A stretch of 64,000 bases of DNA, from the NCBI GenBank assembly GCA_963819905.1, contig CAWFXP010000005.1, positions 62,001 through 126,000 on the forward strand. The letters are read 5' to 3'. Below, piece by piece: positions 56,693 to 64,000 of the stretch (its first letter is position 1; the number at the start of each line of letters is the position of its first letter). The notes under the pieces were generated by a model. That model saw only the letters and a list, made by a program, of their open reading frames with translations. It was not told where the DNA came from and made no database searches. The position numbers and the translations under genes are program-made. The DNA comes from CAWCQC01 sp963819905. GTDB taxonomy: Bacteria > Actinomycetota > Thermoleophilia > Gaiellales > Gaiellaceae.

Positions 56693-58210
56693 ATGACACC
56701 AGCACGACAGCAAGACGGATACGGGTCGATCGGCTTCATTCCCGTGGTGCGCCGCTGGTGGTGGCTCCTCGTCCTGTCGGCCGCTATCGCAGGCGTCTGT
56801 GCGTATTTCATCACCAGAAGTACCTCTCCCGGCTACGAGTCGCGTACCCAGCTGCTCGTCGGCCCGGTCAACACGGACACGGACACGATCAGAGCGGCAG
56901 GGCAGCTCGCGTTGACATATGCAGAACTCGCCAGAAGCACGCAGGTCGTCGACTCGACGATCGACCAGCTCGGCCTGCAGATGACTGCCACCGACATCAG
57001 CAACGCGACGACGGTCACTGCCAACGCCGATACGCGAGTGCTAACGATCAGAGTCGAAACCGACGATCCCGCCCTCTCGCAGGCGATAGCGAACGGTGTC
57101 GCCGAGAACTTGCAGACGCTGACGTCCTCAGGGACTGCTACCCGCCCGGAAGGCTCGCTGACCTTCATCGACCAGGCCGCTCCGGGCGAGAGCATCGCGG
57201 CCAGTAACGCGTTCGTCATAGCGCTCGCGGCCGTCGCCGGGTTCCTCGGGATGCTGATCATCGTGCTCGTGATCGAGTACTTCCGAGGTGCGGTCCGAAA
57301 CGAGGACGAGCTCGCCGAGATCACGGGCGCTCCGATTCTCGGCGTCGTCTCGACGACCGGCCGGCCAGGAGGTTCGGCACGCTCCCTCGTCGTCGAGGCC
57401 AATCCCGGGTCTCCGGCCGCATCCTCCTACAGGGTGGTCGCCGCCGAAATCGAGTACTCGCGGACCGAGAGCGAGGCCGACCTGCGAACGGTGCTCGTGC
57501 TTGGTACCCAGCGCGGCGAGGGCGCAGGCGAACTGGCTGCGAACCTCGCGGCGGCATTCGCCCGCGGCGGACGCCGGATCCTCCTCCTCGACGCGGACGA
57601 TGCGTCGGGTGACGTGTCGGCGACGCTCGGGCTTCAGTCGGTGCCGACCGACGTCGTGGCGTTCGCCGACGGCCGGGGAATCGCAGCGATCACACGGTTT
57701 CGATCGTCCTTCACGCCAGGCCTTGAAGTCATCCCGCAGGGCGCGCTCGGAATGATCGACGCAATCGATCCACGGCGGCTCGACGATCTTGTCACACGCG
57801 TTCTCGAGAACTACGATCTGCTCGTCATCGCCGGCTCGCCGCTGTCCGACTCGTCGAGCGCGCTCACCTGGGCTCAAGGGGCCGACGCCACTGTCCTGTC
57901 GGCGATGCGAGATAGGACGAAGAGAGAGCGCATCGGAGACGCCGTCGACAGCCTCAGGCTCGTCAACGCCGCTTTGAGCGGCATCGTCATGACGCAGAGC
58001 CGCGCGTTCGATCGCTTTCGGCGCAAGAGAGGAACGCGTATGAAACGCAACCAGCGGACCGCGTGGGTTCAGGTCGGCGGTCAGGCTATCGCCGCCACGG
58101 CGGAGGCTGCCCAGCCCGCGGACGCAAACGCGCACGCCAACGGCCCGTCGTCGGTCAGCGAGCAGCAGCTCCGGACGTTCTCCAAGCCGCACGAGCGGTC
58201 GGGCGACTGA
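56693..58210 (+). CDS. Wzz/BY-kinase-like exopolysaccharide chain-length protein with degenerate P-loop
   Basis: 505 aa. The Wzz domain has two membrane segments (about 24-41 and 174-196) flanking an extracytoplasmic part. It continues into a cytoplasmic ATPase domain like the bacterial tyrosine kinases CapB/Wzc. The expected Walker A (GEGKS/T) is instead GTQRGEGAGELAANLA (about 271-285), lacking the P-loop Lys and Ser/Thr. The Walker A'-like LLLDADD is kept. No Tyr cluster is evident at the C-terminus. It probably acts as a scaffold rather than an active kinase in polymer assembly. Confidence 0.85.
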   Translation: MTPARQQDGYGSIGFIPVVRRWWWLLVLSAAIAGVCAYFITRSTSPGYESRTQLLVGPVNTDTDTIRAAGQLALTYAELARSTQVVDSTIDQLGLQMTATDISNATTVTANADTRVLTIRVETDDPALSQAIANGVAENLQTLTSSGTATRPEGSLTFIDQAAPGESIAASNAFVIALAAVAGFLGMLIIVLVIEYFRGAVRNEDELAEITGAPILGVVSTTGRPGGSARSLVVEANPGSPAASSYRVVAAEIEYSRTESEADLRTVLVLGTQRGEGAGELAANLAAAFARGGRRILLLDADDASGDVSATLGLQSVPTDVVAFADGRGIAAITRFRSSFTPGLEVIPQGALGMIDAIDPRRLDDLVTRVLENYDLLVIAGSPLSDSSSALTWAQGADATVLSAMRDRTKRERIGDAVDSLRLVNAALSGIVMTQSRAFDRFRRKRGTRMKRNQRTAWVQVGGQAIAATAEAAQPADANAHANGPSSVSEQQLRTFSKPHERSGD

Positions 58211-58239
58211 GGACGGCGCGGCCTTAGGCCGGGCAGCGC

Positions 58240-59541
58240 ATGACAGGATCGGTCGGCCAGGCGGGGACCTCGGCCGCGGACGGCTCTCGGGACGTTGTTG
58301 ACAGCCGAGGCTCTCCGGCGCGTACGACCGTCGCCTACGTGATGTCCCGCTTCCCCAAGCTCAGCGAGACGTTCGTCCTGAACGAGATCGTCGCGGTCGA
58401 GAACCGCGGCGTGGAGGTCGAGCTCTACCCGCTCTTGCGCGAGCGCGCCCGGGACGTCCACCCCGCTGCGGAGGCGCTCGTCGAACGGGCGAACTACCTG
58501 CCCTTCGTCTCGTTTTCGATCCTCGGCAGCCAGCTGTTCTTTCTCCGACAGCGTCCCGGCCGGTACCTCCGGGTGTTCGCGGACGTGCTGCGCGGAACGC
58601 TCGGCAGCCTGAACTTCTTCGCCGGCGCGGTCGCGATCTTCCCGAAGGTCGCCCATGCGGCCAGGCTCATGGAACAGCGCCGGGTGAGCCACGTTCACTG
58701 CCACTTCGCAAGCCATCCGGCTCTCGCAGGATTCATCATCCATCGCCTGACGGACATCCCGTTCAGCTTCACAGCGCATGGCTCGGATCTGCACGTCGAC
58801 CGGCGCATGCTTCGCGAAAAGGTGCGGGAAGCGGCCTTCGTCGTCGCCATCTCCGCGTATAACCGCGATGTGATCGTGGCGGAAACCGGTTCCGACGTCG
58901 CCGGCAAGGTCGTCGTCATCCACTGCGGTGTCGAAACGGCACGCTTCAAGCCGGCGCGCCGCGCTCCTGACCCGAGGCCGTTCTCCATCCTGTGCATCGG
59001 CACCCTCCACGAGGTCAAGGGCCAGGGAATCCTGATCGAGGCATGCCGCCTCCTCTCGCAGCGGAACCTCGAGTTCCGGTGCACCATCGTCGGCGATGGA
59101 CCCGACAGGCCTCGGCTCGCGCAGGCGATCGCCGAAGCCTCTCTCGGAGAGCGTGTGGAGCTCGTCGGGGCTCGTACACAGGACGGTGTAGCGGCCCTCC
59201 TGCGGGACGTGGACGTCCTCGCCGCTCCGAGCGTTCCTACAGCGGGCGGCAAGCGCGAGGGCATCCCGGTCGTGATCATGGAGGCGCTCGCGGCCGGCGT
59301 CCCGGTCGTCGCCAGCGACCTTTCCGGGATTCCCGAGCTCGTGCTCGACGGCGTGACCGGTCTGCTCGTACCTCCAGCCGACGCCGAGCGCCTCGCCGAC
59401 GGGCTTGCCCGGCTCGCGGGTGACCCGGGTCTGCGAGCACGCCTCGGTCGGATGGGACGCGAGCTCGTCGAGCGCGACTTCGATCTCGACACGAACGCCG
59501 GCCTTCTCGTCGACCGGTTCACGCCGGGACGTGCCGCATGA
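58240..59541 (+). CDS. GT4-family glycosyltransferase
   Basis: 433 aa GT-B enzyme resembling colanic-acid/amylovoran transferases (WcaL/AmsK). SRFPKLSETFVLNEI is the N-terminal hallmark. SHVHCHFASHPALAGFI and FSFTAHGSDLHVD form the acceptor half. The donor half starts ILCIGTLHEVKGQGILIEA, and the E-x7-E element is KREGIPVVIMEALAAGVPVV. Its TGA overlaps the next gene's ATG. Donor sugar unknown. Confidence 0.92.
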   Translation: MTGSVGQAGTSAADGSRDVVDSRGSPARTTVAYVMSRFPKLSETFVLNEIVAVENRGVEVELYPLLRERARDVHPAAEALVERANYLPFVSFSILGSQLFFLRQRPGRYLRVFADVLRGTLGSLNFFAGAVAIFPKVAHAARLMEQRRVSHVHCHFASHPALAGFIIHRLTDIPFSFTAHGSDLHVDRRMLREKVREAAFVVAISAYNRDVIVAETGSDVAGKVVVIHCGVETARFKPARRAPDPRPFSILCIGTLHEVKGQGILIEACRLLSQRNLEFRCTIVGDGPDRPRLAQAIAEASLGERVELVGARTQDGVAALLRDVDVLAAPSVPTAGGKREGIPVVIMEALAAGVPVVASDLSGIPELVLDGVTGLLVPPADAERLADGLARLAGDPGLRARLGRMGRELVERDFDLDTNAGLLVDRFTPGRAA

Positions 59542-60704
59542 CGACGTTGATCCTGTTCTGGACGGCGGTAGGCGTGCTCGCGTACACCTACGTCGGCTTC
59601 CCACTCCTCGCCCTTGCCCGAGCGGGTCTGCTCGCGAAGCCCTACCGGTGCGCTGACGGACATCCGCGGGTAAGCGTCGTGATCGCGGCGCATGACGAGG
59701 AAGCGGGGATCGGGCCGAAGCTCGAGAATCTGCTGGCGCTCGACTATCCACCCGACCGAATCGAGACCGTTGTCGCATCTGACGGGTCACAGGACGCGAC
59801 GAACGAGATCGTACGGCGCTTCGAAGCGGACAACCCGGGACGGATTCGCCTGCTCGCTCTGCCCCGCGTCGGTAAGGCAGCCACGCTGACAGCTGCCGTC
59901 GAAGAGACAACCGGTGAGGTTCTGGTCTTCTCCGACGCCAACTCGATGTACGCGCGTGATGCGATCCGCGCCCTCGTCCGTCCCCTCGCCGACGCGTCGG
60001 TGGGAGGCGTAGCCGGCGACCAGCGTTACGTCGGCCACGAGGCCGACGGCGTCGCACGGGGGGAGCAGTCGTACTGGAGCTTCGACCGCCGACTCAAGGA
60101 TGCGGAGAGCCGCGCCGGAAGCGTCGTGTCGGCCACCGGTGCGATCTACGCGATACGGCGCGAGCTGTTCCAGCGTGTGCGTCCAGACGTGACGGACGAC
60201 TTCTATATCTCGACCGGGGTCGTCGCCCAGAGACGCCGACTGGTCTTCGCCGTCGATGCGGCGGCCTACGAGCCGGTGGCCGCAACGGGAAGTGACGAGT
60301 TCGGACGCAAGGTTCGCGTCATGACACGAGGCCTGCGCGGCGTCCTGGCCCGACGAGAGCTTCTGAACCCAGGCCGCCACGGCTTCTATGCGATACAGCT
60401 GTTCTCGCACAAGGTGCTCCGAAGACTGATGGTCGTGCCACTCGTGATCCTCGTCGTGACGTCTCCCCTCCTCTGGTCCCATGGAGGCGTGTACCAGGCG
60501 GTCACGATCGGGCAGGCGGTCGTGTACGGCCTCGGCGCGCTCGGGCTCGTGCTCTCGTCCACCCGGTGGGGTCGGCTGAAGCCGCTCGCTGTTCCGGCAT
60601 TCTTCTGTCTCGTCAACGCCGCTTCGGCGACAGCGGTCTGGAACCTGATCCGAGGCAACCGGATCGATCGCTGGCAGCCGAGGCGCACCGGCGCTGGCGC
60701 GTAA
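59538..60704 (+). CDS. GT2-family glycosyltransferase
   Basis: 388 aa GT-A enzyme anchored in the membrane. An N-terminal segment (LILFWTAVGVLAYTYVGF) and C-terminal helices (about 295-370) flank the catalytic domain. It has VSVVIAAHDEEAGIGPKLEN, IETVVASDGSQDATNE, the DxD-like FSDANSMY and the Q/RxxRW-type region QSYWSFDRRLKDAES. It may be a processive or chain-extending transferase. It is translationally coupled to the GT4 gene. Confidence 0.92.
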   Translation: MTTLILFWTAVGVLAYTYVGFPLLALARAGLLAKPYRCADGHPRVSVVIAAHDEEAGIGPKLENLLALDYPPDRIETVVASDGSQDATNEIVRRFEADNPGRIRLLALPRVGKAATLTAAVEETTGEVLVFSDANSMYARDAIRALVRPLADASVGGVAGDQRYVGHEADGVARGEQSYWSFDRRLKDAESRAGSVVSATGAIYAIRRELFQRVRPDVTDDFYISTGVVAQRRRLVFAVDAAAYEPVAATGSDEFGRKVRVMTRGLRGVLARRELLNPGRHGFYAIQLFSHKVLRRLMVVPLVILVVTSPLLWSHGGVYQAVTIGQAVVYGLGALGLVLSSTRWGRLKPLAVPAFFCLVNAASATAVWNLIRGNRIDRWQPRRTGAGA

Positions 60705-60715
60705 GGGAACGATCG

Positions 60716-62326
60716 ATGGCCACGGTTCAGCTACCCCTCGCGGCAACGACAACGCGGAGCGTCGCGCGTTGGGTCGCAGCCGTCATCGCGCTGGTCGGGG
60801 CCATCGCGCTCGGGGTCGTCGCCGGATCCGAGCCGATCGTCGCCGTCGCGGCGGCGGTCGTCGCGCTCGTCGGTGTCGCCATCGCGGTGAAGCCCGACAC
60901 CGCGACGCTGGTCGTGATCGCGCTTCTCTACTCGAACGCTGCCGTCATCGCGGTGAACTTCTGGAACCTGCCGTACACGGTGGGCTCGTCGTTCCCGATT
61001 CTCCTCCTGGCGCCCCTCGCGTATCTCGTACTCGTCCGCCGGCAACCTCTGATCATCACGACGGGGCTTCTCTGGGCCCTTGCATTCCTCGTCGCCAACA
61101 TCGTCGCGACAATTCTCTCGCCGAACTTCGCGACGTCGTTCACAGAGCTGCGGCAGCTCCTGCTCGAAGGGATCGTTCTCTACTTTCTGCTCACGAACGC
61201 CATCCGCACCACGGACCTGCTACGCAGCGTGATCTGGGTGGTCGTGCTGATCGCTGCCGGTCTCTCGGCGCTCAGCGTGTACCAGCAGCTCAGCGAGACC
61301 TACTTCAACGACTACTTCGGCTTCGCCCAGGTCACGCAGAACAACGACGGATTCACGGTCTCGGAGCGCGGATTCTTCGGGACCGTCACGCAGCGGCGCC
61401 TCGGCGGCCCGATTGGCGAGGAGAACCGCTACGCGCAGATCCTCCTGTGCGTCCTCCCGCTCGCAGTCTTCTGCGCAGTAACGGAACGCCGGGGCGTGCT
61501 GCGCGCCGCCGGTGCCGCCTGTGCACTCGTCATCACGTTCGGGATCGCGCTCACGTTCTCACGAGGAGCCGCAGTCGGGTTCGTGGTGCTTGCGGTCGCG
61601 ATGTTGCTGCTCCGGCTGATCCGAATCCGCCACCTGCTCGTGCTCGCCGTCGGCGTCGGCCTCGTCTTCGCCATCGTCCCTTCGTACCTCGTGCGCATCT
61701 CGACCCTCGAGGCGATCCCGGCCATTACGTCCAGCGGCGAAACCGCCGACACGTCGGTCACGAGCCGGGGTACCGAGAACCTCGCTGCCTTCCTGATCGC
61801 GGCCGACCATCCCATCGTCGGCGTCGGCCCCGGCATGTATCCGGACTTCTACCAGCGGTACGCGGAACGCGTTCAGGATTACTCGAACACCGTCGACGTC
61901 CGCCACAAGAACACGCGGCGCCAGGCGCACAACTTCTACCTCGGCGTCCTCGCCGAGACCGGAGTCCTCGGTCTCGGGGCGCTTCTCGGCCTGCTCGGCG
62001 CCACGCTCCTGCAGCTCTTCCGAGTACGCCGGCGTCAGGTTCGGGCGCGGCCCGAACTCGCGAACCTTGCCTCCGCTTTCATCGCCTCGATTCTCGCCTA
62101 CATGGTGACCGGCATCTTCCTGCACCTCTCCTACCAGCGGTACTTCTGGCTGGTCATGGCACTGGCGGGCGTCGGTGCGATCGTCGCGGCCCGCGCGGGT
62201 GCCGAGGCTGCGACCCTCGAGCCCGGAGAGCCGGCCGTTCCCTTCTGGCGAGCGCAAGGGACGAAGCGCAGACACCGGCGCAGCCGGTACACGCCTCTAA
62301 ACACGCCTGCGCGGGCGCGGGCTTGA
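60716..62326 (+). CDS. O-antigen ligase/polymerase-type membrane protein (Wzy_C)
   Basis: 536 aa with about 11 membrane segments. The Wzy_C/O-antigen-ligase region contains GIALTFSRGAAVGFVVLAVA, HPIVGVGPGMYPDFY and RRQAHNFYLGVLAETGVLGL, with the catalytic-type Arg/His loop HNFYL. I placed the start at ATG 60716 behind AAGGGAACG; the frame stays open upstream through the GT2 gene. Polymerises or ligates lipid-linked glycan repeats. Last gene of the plus-strand exopolysaccharide locus. Confidence 0.9.
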   Translation: MATVQLPLAATTTRSVARWVAAVIALVGAIALGVVAGSEPIVAVAAAVVALVGVAIAVKPDTATLVVIALLYSNAAVIAVNFWNLPYTVGSSFPILLLAPLAYLVLVRRQPLIITTGLLWALAFLVANIVATILSPNFATSFTELRQLLLEGIVLYFLLTNAIRTTDLLRSVIWVVVLIAAGLSALSVYQQLSETYFNDYFGFAQVTQNNDGFTVSERGFFGTVTQRRLGGPIGEENRYAQILLCVLPLAVFCAVTERRGVLRAAGAACALVITFGIALTFSRGAAVGFVVLAVAMLLLRLIRIRHLLVLAVGVGLVFAIVPSYLVRISTLEAIPAITSSGETADTSVTSRGTENLAAFLIAADHPIVGVGPGMYPDFYQRYAERVQDYSNTVDVRHKNTRRQAHNFYLGVLAETGVLGLGALLGLLGATLLQLFRVRRRQVRARPELANLASAFIASILAYMVTGIFLHLSYQRYFWLVMALAGVGAIVAARAGAEAATLEPGEPAVPFWRAQGTKRRHRRSRYTPLNTPARARA

Positions 62327-62375
62327 CGGCTCGGCGGCTTTCGGCGCGAGCTCCTCGACGGCGCGCCCTGCGCGA

Positions 62376-63476
62376 CTACGAACCGACGATCGCGTCCCAC
62401 GGGACGAGCTTGAAGTTCTGGTGCTCGCCGTCGTTCTTTCCATCCTGGGCAACGAAGACGCCGTGCGGGAACGCAGGGCCTAGGCCGGCAGTCGTGACGT
62501 CGATCCCGTCCGTCTGTTGGACGGCACCGATCCCGTTGCCGGCGACGATCTCGAACGATCCGACGTAGCTGTTCGAGCCGTTCCGCGCGTAGAGCGTGTA
62601 CGAGCTCGAGCCCTGGCTCGAGGCGATCAGCCATCCCCGCCCGTCCTGGCCGTGGGCGATGGCAAGACCCTCGACGTCCGCCTCCAGGTGTCCCTCGCCG
62701 CCCGTCGAGTCGACCTTCGTCCTGGAGCCTCCTGCGTCGGGCTCCGCCCCGTAGCGCCAGATACCGACGTCCTCCTCGCCGACGTAGAGACGTCGTAGAC
62801 CGTCGTCTGCGACGCACCCCTCCGTCTGCGTGCCGACGTCGAACGCGCGCACGCGCCGCGCGTCGACCTTGCCCTTTCGCGCGGTGCTCCGGAGGAGCTG
62901 CCACTGCTCGACCTCGCCCTTCTTCGAGTTCACGAATACGAAGAACCTGCCGGTCTTCGGCGAGTGGTACATGCACAGCCCGTAAGCGGCGATCGACAGC
63001 TCGATCCGCCGGGCTGCAACGTCGATGAGATCGCGTGTTGCCGGATCGACCCGGTAGAGATCGAGCAGACTGCCGTCGCGATCCGAGGCTGCGACGAGCG
63101 CGACGTTCTCGCCGGCCAGCGCGAAGCCGTCACGCAGGTCGACGTTGTTCGGCTTGCCTCCGCGAACGTCGTGCAGCACGCGCCCGGCGAGGTCGTACAC
63201 GAGCAGGCCGCCCTGCTTGTCCGTGCCGATGACCGTGCTCCGGGAAGGATCGTCCACATCGACCCAGATCGCGGCGTCATCGGCTGCGTCGCCCGAGTTC
63301 GGAACCGGCGCCGTCTGCACGGTGGCCACCACCTCCGAATTGATGCCGGCCGCCTGCGCCTGTGTCAGCGGCCTCGCAGCACCCGCGTCCGAACCGCCGC
63401 TTCCGCATGCGACGAGGGCGACCGCACCCGCGAGCGCCACCGAGACCGGAATCGAGAGGCGGCGCAAGCGTGTCAC
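62376..63476 (-). CDS. Beta-propeller phytase-like lipoprotein
   Basis: 366 aa. A signal peptide ends at the lipobox LVAC (Cys24). The body matches 3-phytase (beta-propeller phytase) repeats: ADDAAIWVDVDDPSRSTVIG, then TDKQGGLLVYDLAG, PNNVDLRDGF, TEGCVADDGLRRLYVGEEDV, and EADVEGLAIA. These include the Ca/phosphate-site residues of the family. Activity on phytate or another phosphate ester is likely but not shown. It is convergent with the exopolysaccharide locus and divergent from the next gene. Confidence 0.88.
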   Translation of the reverse strand: MTRLRRLSIPVSVALAGAVALVACGSGGSDAGAARPLTQAQAAGINSEVVATVQTAPVPNSGDAADDAAIWVDVDDPSRSTVIGTDKQGGLLVYDLAGRVLHDVRGGKPNNVDLRDGFALAGENVALVAASDRDGSLLDLYRVDPATRDLIDVAARRIELSIAAYGLCMYHSPKTGRFFVFVNSKKGEVEQWQLLRSTARKGKVDARRVRAFDVGTQTEGCVADDGLRRLYVGEEDVGIWRYGAEPDAGGSRTKVDSTGGEGHLEADVEGLAIAHGQDGRGWLIASSQGSSSYTLYARNGSNSYVGSFEIVAGNGIGAVQQTDGIDVTTAGLGPAFPHGVFVAQDGKNDGEHQNFKLVPWDAIVGS

Positions 63477-63541
63477 GAACAGAGCGTAATGCAGTAACCG
63501 CAGCCTGGGTTGGCGGATGTGTAAATGCCTCGTAAAGCACC

Positions 63542-63570
63542 TTGTGGCACGAGCGTCTCGCGGCTACAGT
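63542..63570 (+). promoter_or_regulatory. Putative promoter of the terminal secreted-protein gene
   Basis: TTGTGG (63542-63547) and TACAGT (63565-63570) are separated by 17 bp, a reasonable sigma-70-like pair. The GTG start codon follows 6 nt after the -10 box, suggesting a leaderless transcript. Confidence 0.35.
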
Positions 63571-63576
63571 GAAATC

Positions 63577-64000
63577 GTGGCTCGCTTCCTGCGGCAGCGC
63601 GGTCTGGCAGCTGTCGCTCTCACGATCGCGGCGGGGACCCTCGCTCTCGCAGCGCCGGCGCTCGCCGGCGCGGTCGTCGGCTACCCGAGCGGCGTCTCCT
63701 TCACCGGCCATAGCTCGAGCACGGCCCCGAGCGGGCCGAAACCGGAGGCGAAGGTCTGGTTCAACGACGGCTCCTGGTGGGGCTACCTGTTCGACGGCGG
63801 CAACGGGCAGAGCGGCGACTTCCACATCTTCAAGCTGAACACGGGGACGCAGACGTGGATCGACACCGGAGTGCCGGTCGAGACCCGCAACAACACGACG
63901 GCCGACGTGCTCTGGGACGGGTCGAAGCTCTACGTGGCCTCGCACGTCCAGTCGGACGGCAGCACCACCGGCACGGGCAACAACCCAGCCAGCCTCTACC
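63577..64000 (+). CDS. Secreted repeat/propeller protein, 5' part (runs off window)
   Basis: At least 141 codons from GTG 63577. A signal peptide (GLAAVALTIAAGTLALAAPALA) leads into GAVVGYPSGVSFTGHSSS and then KVWFNDGSWWGYLFDGG, NGQSGDFHIFKLN, ADVLWDGSKLYVASHVQSDG. This matches the propeller part of the chimeric protein at 53.8-55.5 kb, including NDGSWWG, LWDG and LYVASHV. The rest is beyond the window. No named family recognised; probably an extracellular or surface beta-propeller-like protein. Confidence 0.75.
   Translation, partial: MARFLRQRGLAAVALTIAAGTLALAAPALAGAVVGYPSGVSFTGHSSSTAPSGPKPEAKVWFNDGSWWGYLFDGGNGQSGDFHIFKLNTGTQTWIDTGVPVETRNNTTADVLWDGSKLYVASHVQSDGSTTGTGNNPASLY

Overview
The window is very GC-rich, with strong codon bias, frequent GTG starts and many 4-bp ATGA or GTGA gene overlaps. 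Gene content and order (prfB-ftsE-ftsX, hpf-secA, the run DUF1385-prfA-prmC-sua5-glyA-upp-wecA-atp, and LytR_C-type LCP and DivIVA-like proteins) point to a Gram-positive-lineage actinobacterium, most likely a deep-branching Thermoleophilia (Gaiellales or Solirubrobacterales type). That placement is inferred from gene content; no rRNA gene is present. An apparent single-base frameshift in the essential atpA gene suggests a draft or metagenome-derived sequence. No tRNA, rRNA, CRISPR array or prophage was found, and no gene-free stretch exceeds about 300 bp.

Layout. 1-7.7 kb (minus): the start of an S41 PDZ protease, ftsX, ftsE, prfB (RF2, with a programmed +1 frameshift site), secA, a conserved unknown gene, and hpf. 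7.7-16.1 kb (minus): comF-like PRTase, a sugar nucleotidyltransferase, mtnA, ahcY, a cupin, a second nucleotidyltransferase, UDP-glucose dehydrogenase and a large LCP cell-wall glycopolymer ligase. This is a tightly packed block mixing sugar-nucleotide and methionine-cycle genes. 16.2-30.8 kb (minus): the F-type ATP synthase cluster, split in two. atpD-atpC (16.2-18.1 kb) are separated from atpI-like/B/E/F/H/A/G (25.4-30.8 kb) by an anti-sigma-like gene, a complete peptide ABC importer (18.9-25.1 kb) and a tiny Pro/Glu-rich ORF.

30.9-43.98 kb (minus): wecA/tagO-like transferase, upp, glyA, sua5-type tsaC, prmC, prfA, a glycosyltransferase, an OsmC peroxidase, DUF1385, rpmE, a threonine dehydratase, and an ETF-QO/etfA/etfB electron-transfer operon. 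44-49.75 kb: an M23 endopeptidase (plus), then a TPP-riboswitch-controlled thiG-thiS-thiE operon (minus) that ends with a lysyl-oxidase homologue, then a crotonase with a stand-alone B12-binding protein, then an MBL-fold hydrolase (plus). 49.74-50.24 kb is a scar: an IS481-type transposase 3' end abuts the last part of a TPP-dependent enzyme gene. 50.2-55.5 kb: asnB, a DUF4352-like membrane protein, a DivIVA-like protein, and a chimeric secreted protein.

55.7-62.3 kb (plus) is an exopolysaccharide locus: sugar epimerase, Wzz/BY-kinase-like protein with a degenerate P-loop, GT4, GT2 and O-antigen ligase. A beta-propeller phytase-like lipoprotein follows (minus). The window ends inside a secreted repeat-type protein that is a paralogue of the chimeric protein on the other side of the exopolysaccharide locus.

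A dispersed family of palindromic repeats (core GGGCCGGACCTGTCCGGCCC) occurs ten times in four intergenic clusters, at 25.35-25.44, 26.37-26.44, 32.10-32.22 and 47.76-47.83 kb. In two places it supplies the stop codon of the adjacent gene.
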